Notes: generated by a model from the letters alone, not told the origin. DNA of 64,000 nt from Frigoribacterium sp. CFBP 13712 (GCF_014842255.1 NZ_JACYVH010000001.1:151264-215263), one strand, 5' to 3'. Counted from the first letter of the stretch, positions 45,359 through 54,356 are shown. A program made the numbers and translations.

Positions 45359-45764
45359 GGGGTCCTTGCAGGGGTAAGCGAACTGGCAAAGGGGTGTTGC
45401 GAGAGGAGCTCTGCACGGGCGGAGTTTCGGGTTCACGCCAGGAGAGCTGGGCTCGGTCGATCAGTTTCGGGCTGAACGACGTCGCCGTCGGGTGAGACCA
45501 AACCTACGCTCGATCCGAGGCAGCGCAAGTACCCGGGATCGCGTCGTGTCGCCCGTCGGCCTCCGTCGGTCGTGCCCGGGCCGCCGCCTCACCCGGACGG
45601 CGCTCGTCGCACCCTCGACCGACGGCCCGTCCGCCCGCTGTCCCCCGCTCGGGCGGTCGGCGACGAGAGTCGACGCCCCTGGCCCGGGTGTCGTGGGTAC
45701 AGTCGAGGGCACGCCGAGGCGCCGTCGCACGACGGCACATCGGACCGATGCTCGGAGGAGCCCC
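45359..45764. other. Intergenic region between divergent glycan operon and Zn-ribbon gene
   Basis: About 400 bases. No gene is supported, although open frames cross it. On the plus strand a TACAGT hexamer at 45698-45703 is a candidate -10 element for the small Cys-rich gene at 45765. The minus side must hold the promoter of the glycan operon, but no strong hexamer pair was found. The long span suggests regulatory content. Confidence 0.4.
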
Positions 45765-45953
45765 ATGGCGCGGAAAGTCGACGAAGACAGCACGCTCTGC
45801 GTCTGCGGGCACGCCCGCGAGGCGCACGAGCACTACCGCCGCGGCAGCGACTGCGCCCTGTGCGGCGCGGCCGGATGCCATCGCTTCCGCGCCGATCGTC
45901 GACCCGGCCGGGGCACATCGGGGGGACACGGCTTGTCCCCCGAATCCGACTGA
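45765..45953 (+). CDS. Small cysteine/histidine-rich zinc-ribbon-like protein
   Basis: A 62-residue protein. CVCGHAREAHEHYRRGSDC (beginning near residue 13), followed by CALCGAAGCHRF, holds five cysteines and several histidines in the spacing of a small metal-binding ribbon. GGAGG lies seven bases before the ATG. Similar tiny proteins are common in actinobacteria; the role is unknown. The hairpin at 45921-45941 lies within its last codons. Confidence 0.75.
   Translation: MARKVDEDSTLCVCGHAREAHEHYRRGSDCALCGAAGCHRFRADRRPGRGTSGGHGLSPESD
45921..45941 (+). terminator. Hairpin overlapping the 3' end of the Zn-ribbon gene
   Basis: An 8-bp stem GGGGGACA/TGTCCCCC with a 5-base loop, inside the last codons of the 62-residue gene. 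A second short palindrome, CTGAGTGGTACTCAG, follows across the stop at 45950-45964. Together they could end transcription. Confidence 0.4.
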
Positions 45954-46162
45954 GTGGTACTCAGTTAGAGATGAGCGGACCCGACTGACGGGGCATGGGA
46001 GTCGCTCGCGCGCCCCCCGTCCGGGGGTCGCCGAGCCCCCTCCGAGGGCGGTCGGGACCCTGCTGCGAACGCCTCGAGCCTGCTCGGAAGACCGAGGGGT
46101 GATCCGTCGTATCGTCCGCGAATCACCCGTCTCGATCACCCTCGACGACCGCCGTCGGCGTG
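45954..46162. other. Gap between Zn-ribbon gene and SDR
   Basis: About 209 bases between the convergent stops of the Zn-ribbon gene (plus) and the SDR (minus). I see no gene or convincing promoter in it. Confidence 0.4.
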
Positions 46163-46951
46163 TCACCGTGTCTGCAGCGGGCCCTTCACGACCTTGTGCG
46201 GGGCGGCCTGGGCCACCGGCTTCAGCGTGACGAGGTCGAGGTTGACGTGCGCCGGCAGCTCCACCGAGTGCACGATCGCCTCGGCGACGTCGTCGGCGAC
46301 GAGCGGCCCCTCGACGTCGGTGTAGACGGCGTCGGCCCGGCCCTGATCGCCGCCGAACCGATTGACCGAGAACTCCTCGGTGTGCACCATGCCCGGTGCG
46401 ATCTCGATCACGCGGATCGGCTCTCCGGCGAGCTCGAGGCGCAGCACCGCCACCAGGGCGTGCTCGGCGAACTTCGAGGCGTTGTAGCCGCCGCCGTTCT
46501 CGTAGGCGACGTGACCGGCGATCGAGGTCACGGTCACGATGTCGGCGCCGCCCCCGGCGCCGCCCGCCCGCTCGGCGTCGGCGCCCCGGCGGAGGGCCGG
46601 CAGCAGCGCCGAGACCATCCGCTTCGTCCCGAGCACGTTCACGTCGAACATCCGCTGCCAGTCGTCGATCGATCCCGACTCGACGCTGTCGAGCCCGAAC
46701 GCGCCTCCGGCGTTGTTGACCAGCGCATGCAGCGGACCGGTCGACTCGACGTGCTCGCGCAGCGCGGCCACGTCGGCGTCCACGGTGACATCCGCTCTGA
46801 ATGCGGTCGCCCCGGTCTCGGCGGCGAGGTCGAGGAGGCGCTCCTCGCGTCGGGCGACGGCGATCACGTCCCAGCCGCGTCGCCGGAACAGCCGGACCGT
46901 CGCCGCCCCGATCCCCGAACTGGCCCCCGTCACCACGACACGCTTCGTCAT
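46163..46951 (-). CDS. Short-chain dehydrogenase/reductase
   Basis: A 262-residue SDR. VVVTGASSGIGAATVRLFRRRGWDV binds the cofactor, LVNNAGGAFGLDSVES is near residue 82, and the catalytic residues are Ser in VTVTSIAGHV and Tyr-Lys in GYNASKFAEH near residue 152. Arg-Arg after strand 2 (AVARREERLL) points to NADP(H). It resembles YdfG-like serine/3-hydroxy acid dehydrogenases (for example the PGMVHTEEFSVNRF segment). GAGGAGCAGTGG before the ATG is a good ribosome site. It is divergent from metY and not an evident part of methionine synthesis. Confidence 0.9.
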   Translation of the reverse strand: MTKRVVVTGASSGIGAATVRLFRRRGWDVIAVARREERLLDLAAETGATAFRADVTVDADVAALREHVESTGPLHALVNNAGGAFGLDSVESGSIDDWQRMFDVNVLGTKRMVSALLPALRRGADAERAGGAGGGADIVTVTSIAGHVAYENGGGYNASKFAEHALVAVLRLELAGEPIRVIEIAPGMVHTEEFSVNRFGGDQGRADAVYTDVEGPLVADDVAEAIVHSVELPAHVNLDLVTLKPVAQAAPHKVVKGPLQTR

Positions 46952-47140
46952 CCACTGCTCCTCGTCGTCGGGTCGGCCGCGGCCGACGCTCCGCCGGTCG
47001 ACCCGGCATCCGTCGACGCTAGCGCGCCGGGTTACGTCGCGTGTCCGCCCGCGTGGACAGCCCCAGCGCGCCCTGCGTAGCGTTGCAGCACCGCAGTCCG
47101 GCCGATCGGCCGCCGCAGACCCCGACCGCAGGAGCACAGC

Positions 47141-48472
47141 ATGAGCGACGACACGTCCACCTGGAAGTTCGAGACGCAGCAGATCCACGCGGGGGCGCAG
47201 CCCGACCCGACGACGCACGCCCGCGCGACGCCCATCTACAAGACGACGTCGTACGTGTTCCGCGACGCCCAGCACGCACAGGACCTCTTCGCCCTCGCCG
47301 AGAACGGCAACATCTACTCGCGCATCATGAACCCCACGCACGACGTGGTCGAGCAGCGCATCGCGGCGCTCGAGGGCGGCACGGGCGCTCTGCTCGTCGC
47401 CTCGGGTCAGGCCGCGTCGACCTTCGCCGTGCTGAACATCGCGCAGGCGGGCGACCACATCGTCTCGTCGTCGTCGATCTACGGCGGCACCTACAACCTC
47501 TTCAAGTACACGCTCGCGAAGCTCGGCATCGAGACGACGTTCGTCGAGAACCAGGACGACCCCGACGAGTGGCGCCGCGCCGTCCGCCCGAACACGAAGC
47601 TGTTCTTCGCCGAGACGATCGGCAATCCGAAGATCAACATCCTCGACATCGAGACGGTGTCGGGCGTCGCCCACGCCGAGGGCGTCCCGCTGATCGTCGA
47701 CAACACCATCGCGACCCCCTACCTGATCCGCCCCCTCGAGCACGGCGCCGACATCGTCGTGCACTCGGCGACGAAGTTCCTCGGCGGGCACGGCACCGTC
47801 ATCGGCGGCTTCATCGTCGACGGCGGCGCGTTCGCGTGGTCGGAGAACGCCGAGAGGTTCCCCGGGCTGACGCAGCCCGACCCGTCGTACCACGGCGCCG
47901 TCTACACGCAGGCCGTCGGCGACCCCCTCGCGTACATCATCAAGGCGCGGGTGCAGCTGCTGCGCGACCTGGGCGCCTCGAACAGCCCCGACACGGCGTT
48001 CTCGCTCATCCAGGGCATCGAGACCCTCAGCCTCCGCATCGAGCGCCACGTGCAGAACGCACAGGAGATCGCGGAGTGGCTCGACTCCCGCTCCGACGTC
48101 GCGGCCGTCTACTACGCCGGCCTGCCGACGAGCCCGTGGTACGCCGCGGCCAACAAGTACGCCCCCCGCGGCGTCGGGGCCGTGCTCTCGTTCGAGCTCA
48201 AGGGCGGCGTCGACGCCGGCCGCGCGCTCGTCGACGGGCTGAGCCTCTTCAGTCACCTGGCGAACATCGGCGACGTCCGCAGTCTCGTCATCCACCCCGC
48301 CTCGACGACCCACTCGCAGCTGACCCCCGAGCAGCAGCTGACCACGGGCGTCACCCCGGGTCTCGTGCGTCTCTCGGTCGGACTCGAGAACATCGACGAC
48401 CTCAAGGCCGACCTCGAGGCGGGCTTCGCCGCGGCCCGGGCGGTCACCCGCGAGTCGCTCCGCAGCAGCTGA
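47141..48472 (+). CDS. metY: O-acetylhomoserine sulfhydrylase (MetY)
   Basis: A 443-residue PLP enzyme that makes homocysteine from O-acetylhomoserine and sulfide. The PLP lysine is Lys212 in HSATKFLGGHGTVIGG. Other family blocks are PIYKTTSYVFRDAQHAQDLF, ALEGGTGALLVASGQAAS near residue 75, and SLVIHPASTTHSQLTPEQQ near 388. CAGGAG precedes the ATG by about six bases. It is followed at once by a very strong hairpin and then by metX, the usual actinobacterial metY-metX pair. Its upstream region contains a small inverted repeat TGTCC-N8-GGACA near 47042-47059 that could be an operator. Confidence 0.96.
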   Translation: MSDDTSTWKFETQQIHAGAQPDPTTHARATPIYKTTSYVFRDAQHAQDLFALAENGNIYSRIMNPTHDVVEQRIAALEGGTGALLVASGQAASTFAVLNIAQAGDHIVSSSSIYGGTYNLFKYTLAKLGIETTFVENQDDPDEWRRAVRPNTKLFFAETIGNPKINILDIETVSGVAHAEGVPLIVDNTIATPYLIRPLEHGADIVVHSATKFLGGHGTVIGGFIVDGGAFAWSENAERFPGLTQPDPSYHGAVYTQAVGDPLAYIIKARVQLLRDLGASNSPDTAFSLIQGIETLSLRIERHVQNAQEIAEWLDSRSDVAAVYYAGLPTSPWYAAANKYAPRGVGAVLSFELKGGVDAGRALVDGLSLFSHLANIGDVRSLVIHPASTTHSQLTPEQQLTTGVTPGLVRLSVGLENIDDLKADLEAGFAAARAVTRESLRSS

Positions 48473-48484
48473 CCCGGACCCTGC

Positions 48485-48522
48485 AGGAGGCGCGGTGCGG
48501 TAACAATCGCACCGCGCCTCCT
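48485..48522 (+). terminator. 15-bp terminator hairpin built from two inverted decamer repeats
   Basis: A perfect stem AGGAGGCGCGGTGCG/CGCACCGCGCCTCCT with an 8-base loop, 13 bases after the metY stop. Each arm contains one copy of GGAGGCGCGG. metX starts 22 bases later, so metX transcription may depend on read-through. Confidence 0.85.
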
Positions 48523-48544
48523 CGGGTCCACCAGGATGGGATCG

Positions 48545-49753
48545 ATGGACTGGCAGAGCACACCCGAGGACACCGTCCCGTCGAGCGTCGTCAGCGAGCG
48601 GACCCGCCTGGCGATGCTGGGGCGGCCGCCGGTCACCGGCGCGTGGCGCGACGGCGACGACCCCGGCGACCGGCGCTTCGTCACCCTCGGCGATCTCGGG
48701 CTCGAGAGCGGCTCGGTGCTCCCCCGCCCCCGGATCGCCTACGAGACCTGGGGCGAGCTCGACGCCGACCGCGGCAACGCGATCCTGCTGCTGCACGCCC
48801 TCACCGGCGACAGCCACGTGCGCGGTGCCGCCGGTCCGGGGCATCCGACCGCGGGCTGGTGGAACGGCGTGGTCGGCCCCGGTCTCGCGATCGACACCGA
48901 CCGCTGGCACGTCGTCGCCCCGAACATGCTCGGGGGCTGCCAGGGCAGCACCGGGCCGTCGTCGTTCGCACCCGACGCGGTCGAGTGGGGTTCGAGGTTC
49001 CCGCATCTGACCATCCGCGACCAGGTCGAGGCGCAGGCGGCGTTCGCCGACCGTCTCGGCATCGGACGCTGGGCGGCCGTCGTCGGCGGCTCGATGGGCG
49101 GCATGCACGCCCTCGAGTGGGGCGTGTCGCACCCCGACCGGGTCGATCGGCTGGCGGTTCTCGCCGCCCCGCCGGTCGTCAGCGCCGACCAGATCGCGCT
49201 CAACACGGTGCAGTACGAGGCGATCCGCATGGACGCCGCGTGGCACGACGGCGACTTCTACGACGCGCCCGACGGCGAGGGGCCCTATCGGGGTCTCGCC
49301 CTCGCTCGGCGCATGGCCCTGCTCAACTACCGCTCGCCCGACGAGCTCAACGCCCGGTTCGGCCGCAGCTGGCAGAGCGAGATCTCGCCCCTCGGCGGCC
49401 CGGGCCGGTTCCAGGTCGAGAGCTACCTCGACTTCCACGGCAACAAGTTCACGCGCCGGTTCGACGCCGGCAGCTACGCGGGCCTGCTGGGCGCCATGAA
49501 CTCGCACGACGTCGGCCGAGGTCGGGGCGGGGTCGCCGCCGCCCTCGACCGCGTCACCGCCCGCACGCTCGTGCTCGGGATCGACAGCGACAGGCTGTTC
49601 CCGGTGTCCGACCAGCGCATCATCGCCCGCCATCTCGCGAACGGCATCGACGGGCACGAGCCCGCGGTCATCGTGAGCGAGTTCGGCCACGACGGGTTCC
49701 TCATCGAGAACGAGGCCGTCGGCGGTCACCTGAGACGACTGCTCGTCGGCTGA
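48545..49753 (+). CDS. metX: Homoserine O-acetyltransferase
   Basis: A 402-residue alpha/beta hydrolase that transfers acetyl from acetyl-CoA to homoserine. The nucleophile is Ser183 in VVGGSMGGMHALEWGVSHPDRV. The acid is Asp in LGIDSDRLFPVSDQ near 337 and the base His in SEFGHDGFLIENEAV near 377. ALTGDSHVRG near residue 80 is also diagnostic. The ATG at 48545 is favoured, with AGGA eight bases upstream; an in-frame ATG at 48536 abuts that site. Paired with metY in the direct sulfhydrylation route to homocysteine. Confidence 0.95.
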   Translation: MDWQSTPEDTVPSSVVSERTRLAMLGRPPVTGAWRDGDDPGDRRFVTLGDLGLESGSVLPRPRIAYETWGELDADRGNAILLLHALTGDSHVRGAAGPGHPTAGWWNGVVGPGLAIDTDRWHVVAPNMLGGCQGSTGPSSFAPDAVEWGSRFPHLTIRDQVEAQAAFADRLGIGRWAAVVGGSMGGMHALEWGVSHPDRVDRLAVLAAPPVVSADQIALNTVQYEAIRMDAAWHDGDFYDAPDGEGPYRGLALARRMALLNYRSPDELNARFGRSWQSEISPLGGPGRFQVESYLDFHGNKFTRRFDAGSYAGLLGAMNSHDVGRGRGGVAAALDRVTARTLVLGIDSDRLFPVSDQRIIARHLANGIDGHEPAVIVSEFGHDGFLIENEAVGGHLRRLLVG

Positions 49754-49765
49754 ACGGCGCGTACG

Positions 49766-49780
49766 CCCCCCGGCGGGGGG
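49766..49780 (+). terminator. Hairpin after metX
   Basis: A six-base CCCCCC/GGGGGG stem with a GGC loop, extendable by a G-T pair, 13 bases past the metX stop. It probably ends the metY-metX transcript. Confidence 0.6.
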
Positions 49781-49852
49781 TCCTGTGTGGAAGCATGGGG
49801 TCTGCTGTCAACCGACAGGAAGAACGACACCCGATGCACACCTGGGATCCGC

Positions 49853-51009
49853 ATGGACATCTTCGCGCAGGAGCGAGACCGGTTGCTCGGCAGCACCGCC
49901 CGGGCCCTCGGCATCCCGTGCGCGGTCGTCTCGCTGGTCGCCCTGGCCATCCCCGGCGTCACCGAGCCCCTCCACCTCGCCGCGATCGTGCCGCTCGCCG
50001 CTCTCCTGATCGCGTCCCTCTGGATGGTCGGCCGGTCGGCGGCCCCGCGCTGGGTGCTGATCGGGCTCGTCTCCGGCATCGCCGTGAGCCTCGTCGCCCT
50101 GCTGCCGTCGGGCGACCCGACCGACCCCGCCCTCGCGACCGCCGTCATCCCGCTCGTCGGCGGGGCGACGGCGTCGTTCTGCGTCGTCCTCTCGTCGAGC
50201 CGGGTCCGCGTCGCGGTCGCCGCCGTGGCCTTCGTCGTCGCCGTCGCACTGGTGGCCTCGGCCACCGGATCCTTCCTCACGTACCCGGTCGCGGCGGTCG
50301 TGCTCGGCTGGGTGCTCGTCTTCGTGACCGGCGTCTGGCTGGGCCGCAGCGTGCCGCTCGCCGCGCGGCGGATCTACAGCATCGGCAACGCGCACCGTGC
50401 CGAGCGTCAGGCCAGCGAGACCGAGGCGCAGCGCCGACAGGGGGCGCGACTGCTGCACGACACGGTGCTGGCGACGCTGACGCTGCTGGCGCACTCGGGG
50501 GTCGGGGTGACGCCCCAGGCGCTGCAGGCGCAGGCCGCCGAAGACGCGCGGCTGCTGAGGCACCTCCGGCTCGGCGGCACGCCGCAGCCGCAGGCGTCGG
50601 GCGAGTACTCGCTCGAGACCGTCGAGGAGGACCCTCTGGGTCAGACCCTCGAGTCGGTCAAGCAGCGCTTCGGCCGCATGGGCCTCGAGGTCAGCTGGCA
50701 CGGCACGGGTCAGGTGCTGCTGCCGAGCCACGTGCTCGACGCGTTCCTGCTCGCCCTCGCCGAGTGCCTCGAGAACGTCCGCCGGCACGCCGGCGTGACG
50801 GAGGCGCACGTCACGATCATCCACGACGAGAGCATGGTCCGGGCCATGGTCACCGACGCCGGCGTCGGCTTCGACCTCGCCGGGGTCAGCGAGGAGCGAC
50901 TCGGCTTCAGGAGTCCGTCGTCGGGCGCCTGCGCGAGGTCGGCGGCAGCGCCCGCCTGTTCTCGTCGCCCGGCGCGGGCACCACCGTCGTCCTGGAGGCC
51001 CCGCGATGA
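49853..51009 (+). pseudogene. Sensor histidine kinase (NarL-type) with a frameshift near its C terminus
   Basis: The reading frame opens at ATG 49853 and encodes five or six membrane helices (residues about 20-170), then a HisKA_3-like dimerisation helix with His202 in RLLHDTVLATLTLLAHSG, and an ATPase region (AECLENVRRHAGVTEAHVTI near residue 300). The G1 block DAGVGFDLAGVSEERLGF is followed by out-of-frame sequence. The expected continuation ESVVGRLREVGG, ending GAGTTVVLEAPR, is encoded one base back, with the shift at about 50908. That second frame ends at 51009, with an ATGA overlap to the next gene. Either one base was lost (pseudogene or sequence error) or ribosomes slip at TTC. Confidence 0.78.
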
Positions 51010-52256
51010 ACGTCGACGAGAACACCCTCGGCGTCACCCGCGGGCGTCGCGCCGCCCGTGGACTGCCGATCAGCTCGACCGGGGCCCGCTCGCTGCGTCA
51101 GGCCCGGGCCGCGGGGGCGACCCTCGGCACGGGCCATCTCGGCATCGGCGCCGCCGTCCTCGCCGGTCTGCAGGCCGTCTACGGCCTCATCTTCTTCTTC
51201 AGCCACCTCGACGACTACCCGTCGGTGGCCCCCGTCCTCACCGCATGGCTCCTCTACATCGCGGTCTTCGTCGTCACGACCGCGCTCGTCACCATCCGCG
51301 GCCAACGACTGACGGGTCGCCTGTTCGCCGCCATCGCCGTGGTGCTCGCCCTGGTCGTCGCGCTCGACTTCGTGGCCATCGCCCCGCTGCGTGACGTCGG
51401 CGCCTACGCGACGGTCAGCGTCGCCGTCGGCTTCGGCCTCCTCCCGATCGTCACGCTGCGACCCGCCCGCGAGATCGTCGTCGCCACGACCCTGCTCTTC
51501 GCCGCCTTCGTCGCGATGACCCTCGCGACGACCCCGATCACCGCCGACACCGGGCCCCAGCAGATCGCCATGATCTCGCTCGCCGTGCTGCCGAGCGCCG
51601 TCGCGACGCTCGTGCTGCAGAGGTTCCGCCGCATGGTGCAGGTCGAGCTCGATCGCGTGCTGGTGCAGAGCAACGTCTCGCAGCCGCGCTTCGCGGTCGG
51701 CATGCTCGCGAGCGACGAGCTCGCCCGACTCGACCTCGCCGCCGAGAAGCTGCTCGACGGCGTGGCGGGCGGCGACGTGCCGTTGCCGCTGGCCCCCAAG
51801 GTCGCGTCGCAGGCCGCGTCGCTCGCGACCGAGCTGCGCCTGCACCTCATCGAGGGTCGGCGCGAGACCTGGCTGCACCACGCCGTCACCGAGTCCGAGT
51901 ACCTGGGCCGATCGGTCACGCTCGCCGACCCGTCGTCCCTCGCGGGCCTCCTCGCTCCGCCGCAGCGCGACGGTCTGCTGCAGGCCGTCTGGCTGCTGCT
52001 CGGCGACTCGAAGAGCCGCACCCCCGGCACGACGATCACGCTGACCCTCGGGCCCGTCACCGCGACCGCGCATTCGCTCGCCGGGCGCAGCGTCGAGATC
52101 CCCGTGGTGGTCGCCACGACCGGCATCCGCCGGAACCGGGTCACGCCGGCCACCTGGAGCGCACTCGAGCGCGTGGGCGAGTACACCGTCTCGACCCACG
52201 AGCAGAGCGTGCGGCTGCAGGTCTCGTGCCTGGTCGACAACCCGGCCGAACTGTGA
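51006..52256 (+). CDS. Membrane protein paired with the sensor kinase, probable degenerate kinase
   Basis: A 416-residue protein with six to seven membrane helices over residues about 45-215 and a C-terminal cytosolic domain of roughly 200 residues. The layout resembles the preceding kinase, but I find no phosphorylatable His box, N box or glycine box, so it is probably a catalytically inactive partner. The overlap with the kinase (ATGA at 51006-51009) couples their synthesis. It is followed by the regulator gene. Its function can only be guessed from position. Confidence 0.75.
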   Translation: MNVDENTLGVTRGRRAARGLPISSTGARSLRQARAAGATLGTGHLGIGAAVLAGLQAVYGLIFFFSHLDDYPSVAPVLTAWLLYIAVFVVTTALVTIRGQRLTGRLFAAIAVVLALVVALDFVAIAPLRDVGAYATVSVAVGFGLLPIVTLRPAREIVVATTLLFAAFVAMTLATTPITADTGPQQIAMISLAVLPSAVATLVLQRFRRMVQVELDRVLVQSNVSQPRFAVGMLASDELARLDLAAEKLLDGVAGGDVPLPLAPKVASQAASLATELRLHLIEGRRETWLHHAVTESEYLGRSVTLADPSSLAGLLAPPQRDGLLQAVWLLLGDSKSRTPGTTITLTLGPVTATAHSLAGRSVEIPVVVATTGIRRNRVTPATWSALERVGEYTVSTHEQSVRLQVSCLVDNPAEL

Positions 52257-52340
52257 TCGGCGTGGCCGCTCCGCGTCGCCGGCACCGCTCCTCCCCCGGC
52301 ATCTAGCATGATGGTCAAGCTCCCCAGAAAGAAGGACCCC

Positions 52341-53018
52341 GTGACGAACACCGACGATCGCATCCGCCTGGCCCTGGTCGACGACCACAAGATGCTGCTC
52401 GGCGCGCTCAGCGAGTGGATCCGCGGGGCGGCCGGCGACATCTCCGTCGTCGCCGCCGTGGCCTCGTGGCCCGAGCTGCTGACGCACCCCGAGTTCCCCG
52501 TCGACGTCGTGCTGCTCGACCTCGATCTGAAAGACAGCATCCCGATCTCGCTCAAGATCAACACGCTGAAGACCACCGGCGTCAAGACCGTGCTGATGAG
52601 CACGTACTCCGAGCCGAACGTCGTGCGCGAGGCACTCGCCGCGGGCGCGCTCGGCTACCTCGTGAAGAGCGAGGACGCCGAGATGATCGTCGAGGCCATC
52701 CGCTCGGCGTCGCAGGGCGAGTCGTACATCTCGGCCGAGCTCGACCTGGCCCTGAACGCGGCCGAGGTCGGGGGCGTGCCGAAGCTCAGCGCTCAAGAGC
52801 GACGAGTCATGGCCCTCTACGGCGGCGGCGAGCCGGTCAAGGCCGTGGCGTACCAGCTCGGCATCAGCGAAGAGACGGCGAAGAGCTACCTCAAGCGGAT
52901 CCGCGAGAAGTACCGCGTCGCCGGCTACGACGTGGGCACCAAGGTGGCGCTCCGCAAGCGGGCCATCCAAGACGGCATCCTGCTGCAGACCGATCTGCCG
53001 ACGCAGACCAGCTTCTAG
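52341..53018 (+). CDS. Response regulator with LuxR/NarL-type HTH
   Basis: A 225-residue two-domain regulator. The receiver has the acidic pair in LALVDDHKMLL and the phospho-acceptor Asp in VVLLDLDL near residue 53. Lys in GYLVKSEDAEMIVEAI near residue 105 completes the site. The DNA-binding part is KLSAQERRVMALYGGGEPVKAVAYQLGISEETAKSYLKRIREKY (residues about 150-195). The GTG at 52341 is chosen because AAGGA precedes it by five bases; an in-frame ATG at 52308 lacks such a site. It probably answers to the kinase encoded upstream. Confidence 0.88.
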   Translation: MTNTDDRIRLALVDDHKMLLGALSEWIRGAAGDISVVAAVASWPELLTHPEFPVDVVLLDLDLKDSIPISLKINTLKTTGVKTVLMSTYSEPNVVREALAAGALGYLVKSEDAEMIVEAIRSASQGESYISAELDLALNAAEVGGVPKLSAQERRVMALYGGGEPVKAVAYQLGISEETAKSYLKRIREKYRVAGYDVGTKVALRKRAIQDGILLQTDLPTQTSF

Positions 53019-53030
53019 CGTCTCCCTGCC

Positions 53031-53068
53031 GGAGGCGCGGGTCGGCTCTCGCGCCGACCCGCGCCTCC
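53031..53068. terminator. 16-bp bidirectional terminator with inverted decamer repeats
   Basis: A perfect stem of GGAGGCGCGGGTCGGC and GCCGACCCGCGCCTCC, loop TCTCGC, between the stops of the convergent regulator and MFS genes. Both arms contain the decamer GGAGGCGCGG and its next bases GTC. Confidence 0.9.
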
Positions 53069-53069
53069 G

Positions 53070-54356
53070 TCAGTTCTGCACGATGAAGATGGAGCCGCTG
53101 TCGGTGTCCTCCTTGTGGTCCGCCTCGGCGGCCGCCGCGCAGAGCGCCGCCTGACGGGCGTCGCCGCTCTTCTGCAGGCGGAAGCTCACGACCGTGAGCA
53201 CGACGCCGGCGAGGGCCAGGGCGACTCCGACCCAGCCCGGGGCGGCGAAGCCGAAGCCCGCGGCGATGACGGCCCCGCCGAGGTAGGCGCCGGCGCTGTT
53301 GCCGAGGTTCATCGACGAGTGATTCAGGGCGGCGCCGATCACCTGGCTCTCGCCGGCGACCTCCATGAGGCGCGACTGCACCGACGGGCCGATCATCGAG
53401 CTGACGAGCCCGAGCAGGAACGTCGTCGCGAAGATGCCGACGATGCCGTCGACGAGCAGCGCGTAGGCGACGAGGGCGGCGATGAGCCCGACGAACCCGA
53501 CGGTCAGGGCCGCCTTGAGGTTCTTGTCGGCGGCCCATCCGCCGATGACGTTGCCGATGGTCATGCCGACCCCGACGCCGACGAGCACCCACGGCACGAC
53601 GCCCTCGTCGACGCCCGCACCCTCGGTGACGGCGTTGGCGATGTAGCTGTAGACCGCGAAGAACCCGCCGAAGCCGATCGCGCCGATACCCATCACGAGC
53701 CAGACCTGGGGTTTGCGGAACGCGCTGAACTCGCGCCTCATCGAGGCGGACGAGTCGCCCTCGAGGTGCGGCACGGCGAGGGCGACCGCGACGAAGGTGA
53801 GTGCGAAGATCGCGGCGACCGCGAGGTAGGCGACGCGCCAGCCCTGCGCCTGGCCGAGGGCGGTGATCGTGGGGACGCCGATCACGTTGGCGATCGTCAG
53901 CCCGCTGAGGACGAGCGCGACGCCCTTGCCGCGGTTGCCGGGCCCCATGATGGTCGCGGCGACGATCGAGGCGATGCCGAAGTAGGCGCCGTGCGGCAGA
54001 CCGGCGAAGAACCGGGCGCCGAGCACCCAGCCGAACGAGGGCAGCACGGCCGAGAGCACGGTGCCGAGCACGAACAGCCCGAGCAGGCCCATCAGCAGCT
54101 TCTTCTTCGGCAGATGCGACGACATCGCGGCGATGGTGGGTGCCCCGACGACGACGCCGAGCGCGTAGGCGCTGACCAGCCAGCCGGCGCGGGCGATGCC
54201 CTCGTCGGACGACTGCGCGTACAGCCCCGGCAGCAGATCCTGCGCGATGTTGGGCAGCAGCCCCATGGCCACGAACTCGGTCGAGCCGATGCCGAAGCCG
54301 CCGAGGGCCAGGGCGATCAGGGCGAACGTCTTGCGACGGGTGGAGAGGGTGTTCAC
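53070..54356 (-). CDS. MFS transporter (AraJ/DHA1-like)
   Basis: A 428-residue protein with twelve membrane helices. GSTEFVAMGLLPNIAQDL near residue 24 is the AraJ/Ydhp-type opening; SAYALGVVVGAPTIAAMSSHLPKKKLLMGL near residue 63 is the MFS motif A region. FFAGLPHGAYFGIAS near residue 115 and LLGLVSSMIGPSVQSR near 314 are typical of sugar/drug efflux DHA1 members. The C-terminal 40 residues are hydrophilic. GTG start. Substrate unknown; antibiotic or sugar efflux are possible. Confidence 0.88.
   Translation of the reverse strand: MNTLSTRRKTFALIALALGGFGIGSTEFVAMGLLPNIAQDLLPGLYAQSSDEGIARAGWLVSAYALGVVVGAPTIAAMSSHLPKKKLLMGLLGLFVLGTVLSAVLPSFGWVLGARFFAGLPHGAYFGIASIVAATIMGPGNRGKGVALVLSGLTIANVIGVPTITALGQAQGWRVAYLAVAAIFALTFVAVALAVPHLEGDSSASMRREFSAFRKPQVWLVMGIGAIGFGGFFAVYSYIANAVTEGAGVDEGVVPWVLVGVGVGMTIGNVIGGWAADKNLKAALTVGFVGLIAALVAYALLVDGIVGIFATTFLLGLVSSMIGPSVQSRLMEVAGESQVIGAALNHSSMNLGNSAGAYLGGAVIAAGFGFAAPGWVGVALALAGVVLTVVSFRLQKSGDARQAALCAAAAEADHKEDTDSGSIFIVQN

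Noticed and set aside
46952-47140. McbR-type or S-box control upstream of metY
   Set aside because: Only a short TGTCC/GGACA inverted repeat is present; no match to a known methionine operator or riboswitch could be supported.
46163-49729. A long antisense frame over metY-metX continuous with the SDR
   Set aside because: Only the final 262 codons (the SDR, from ATG 46951) have family sequence; the rest is antisense composition.
47041-51009. A 1322-residue open frame through metY, metX and the kinase
   Set aside because: It is an Arg/Pro/Ala-rich shadow of well-supported genes in other frames. Only its last 33 codons are meaningful, as the displaced end of the kinase.
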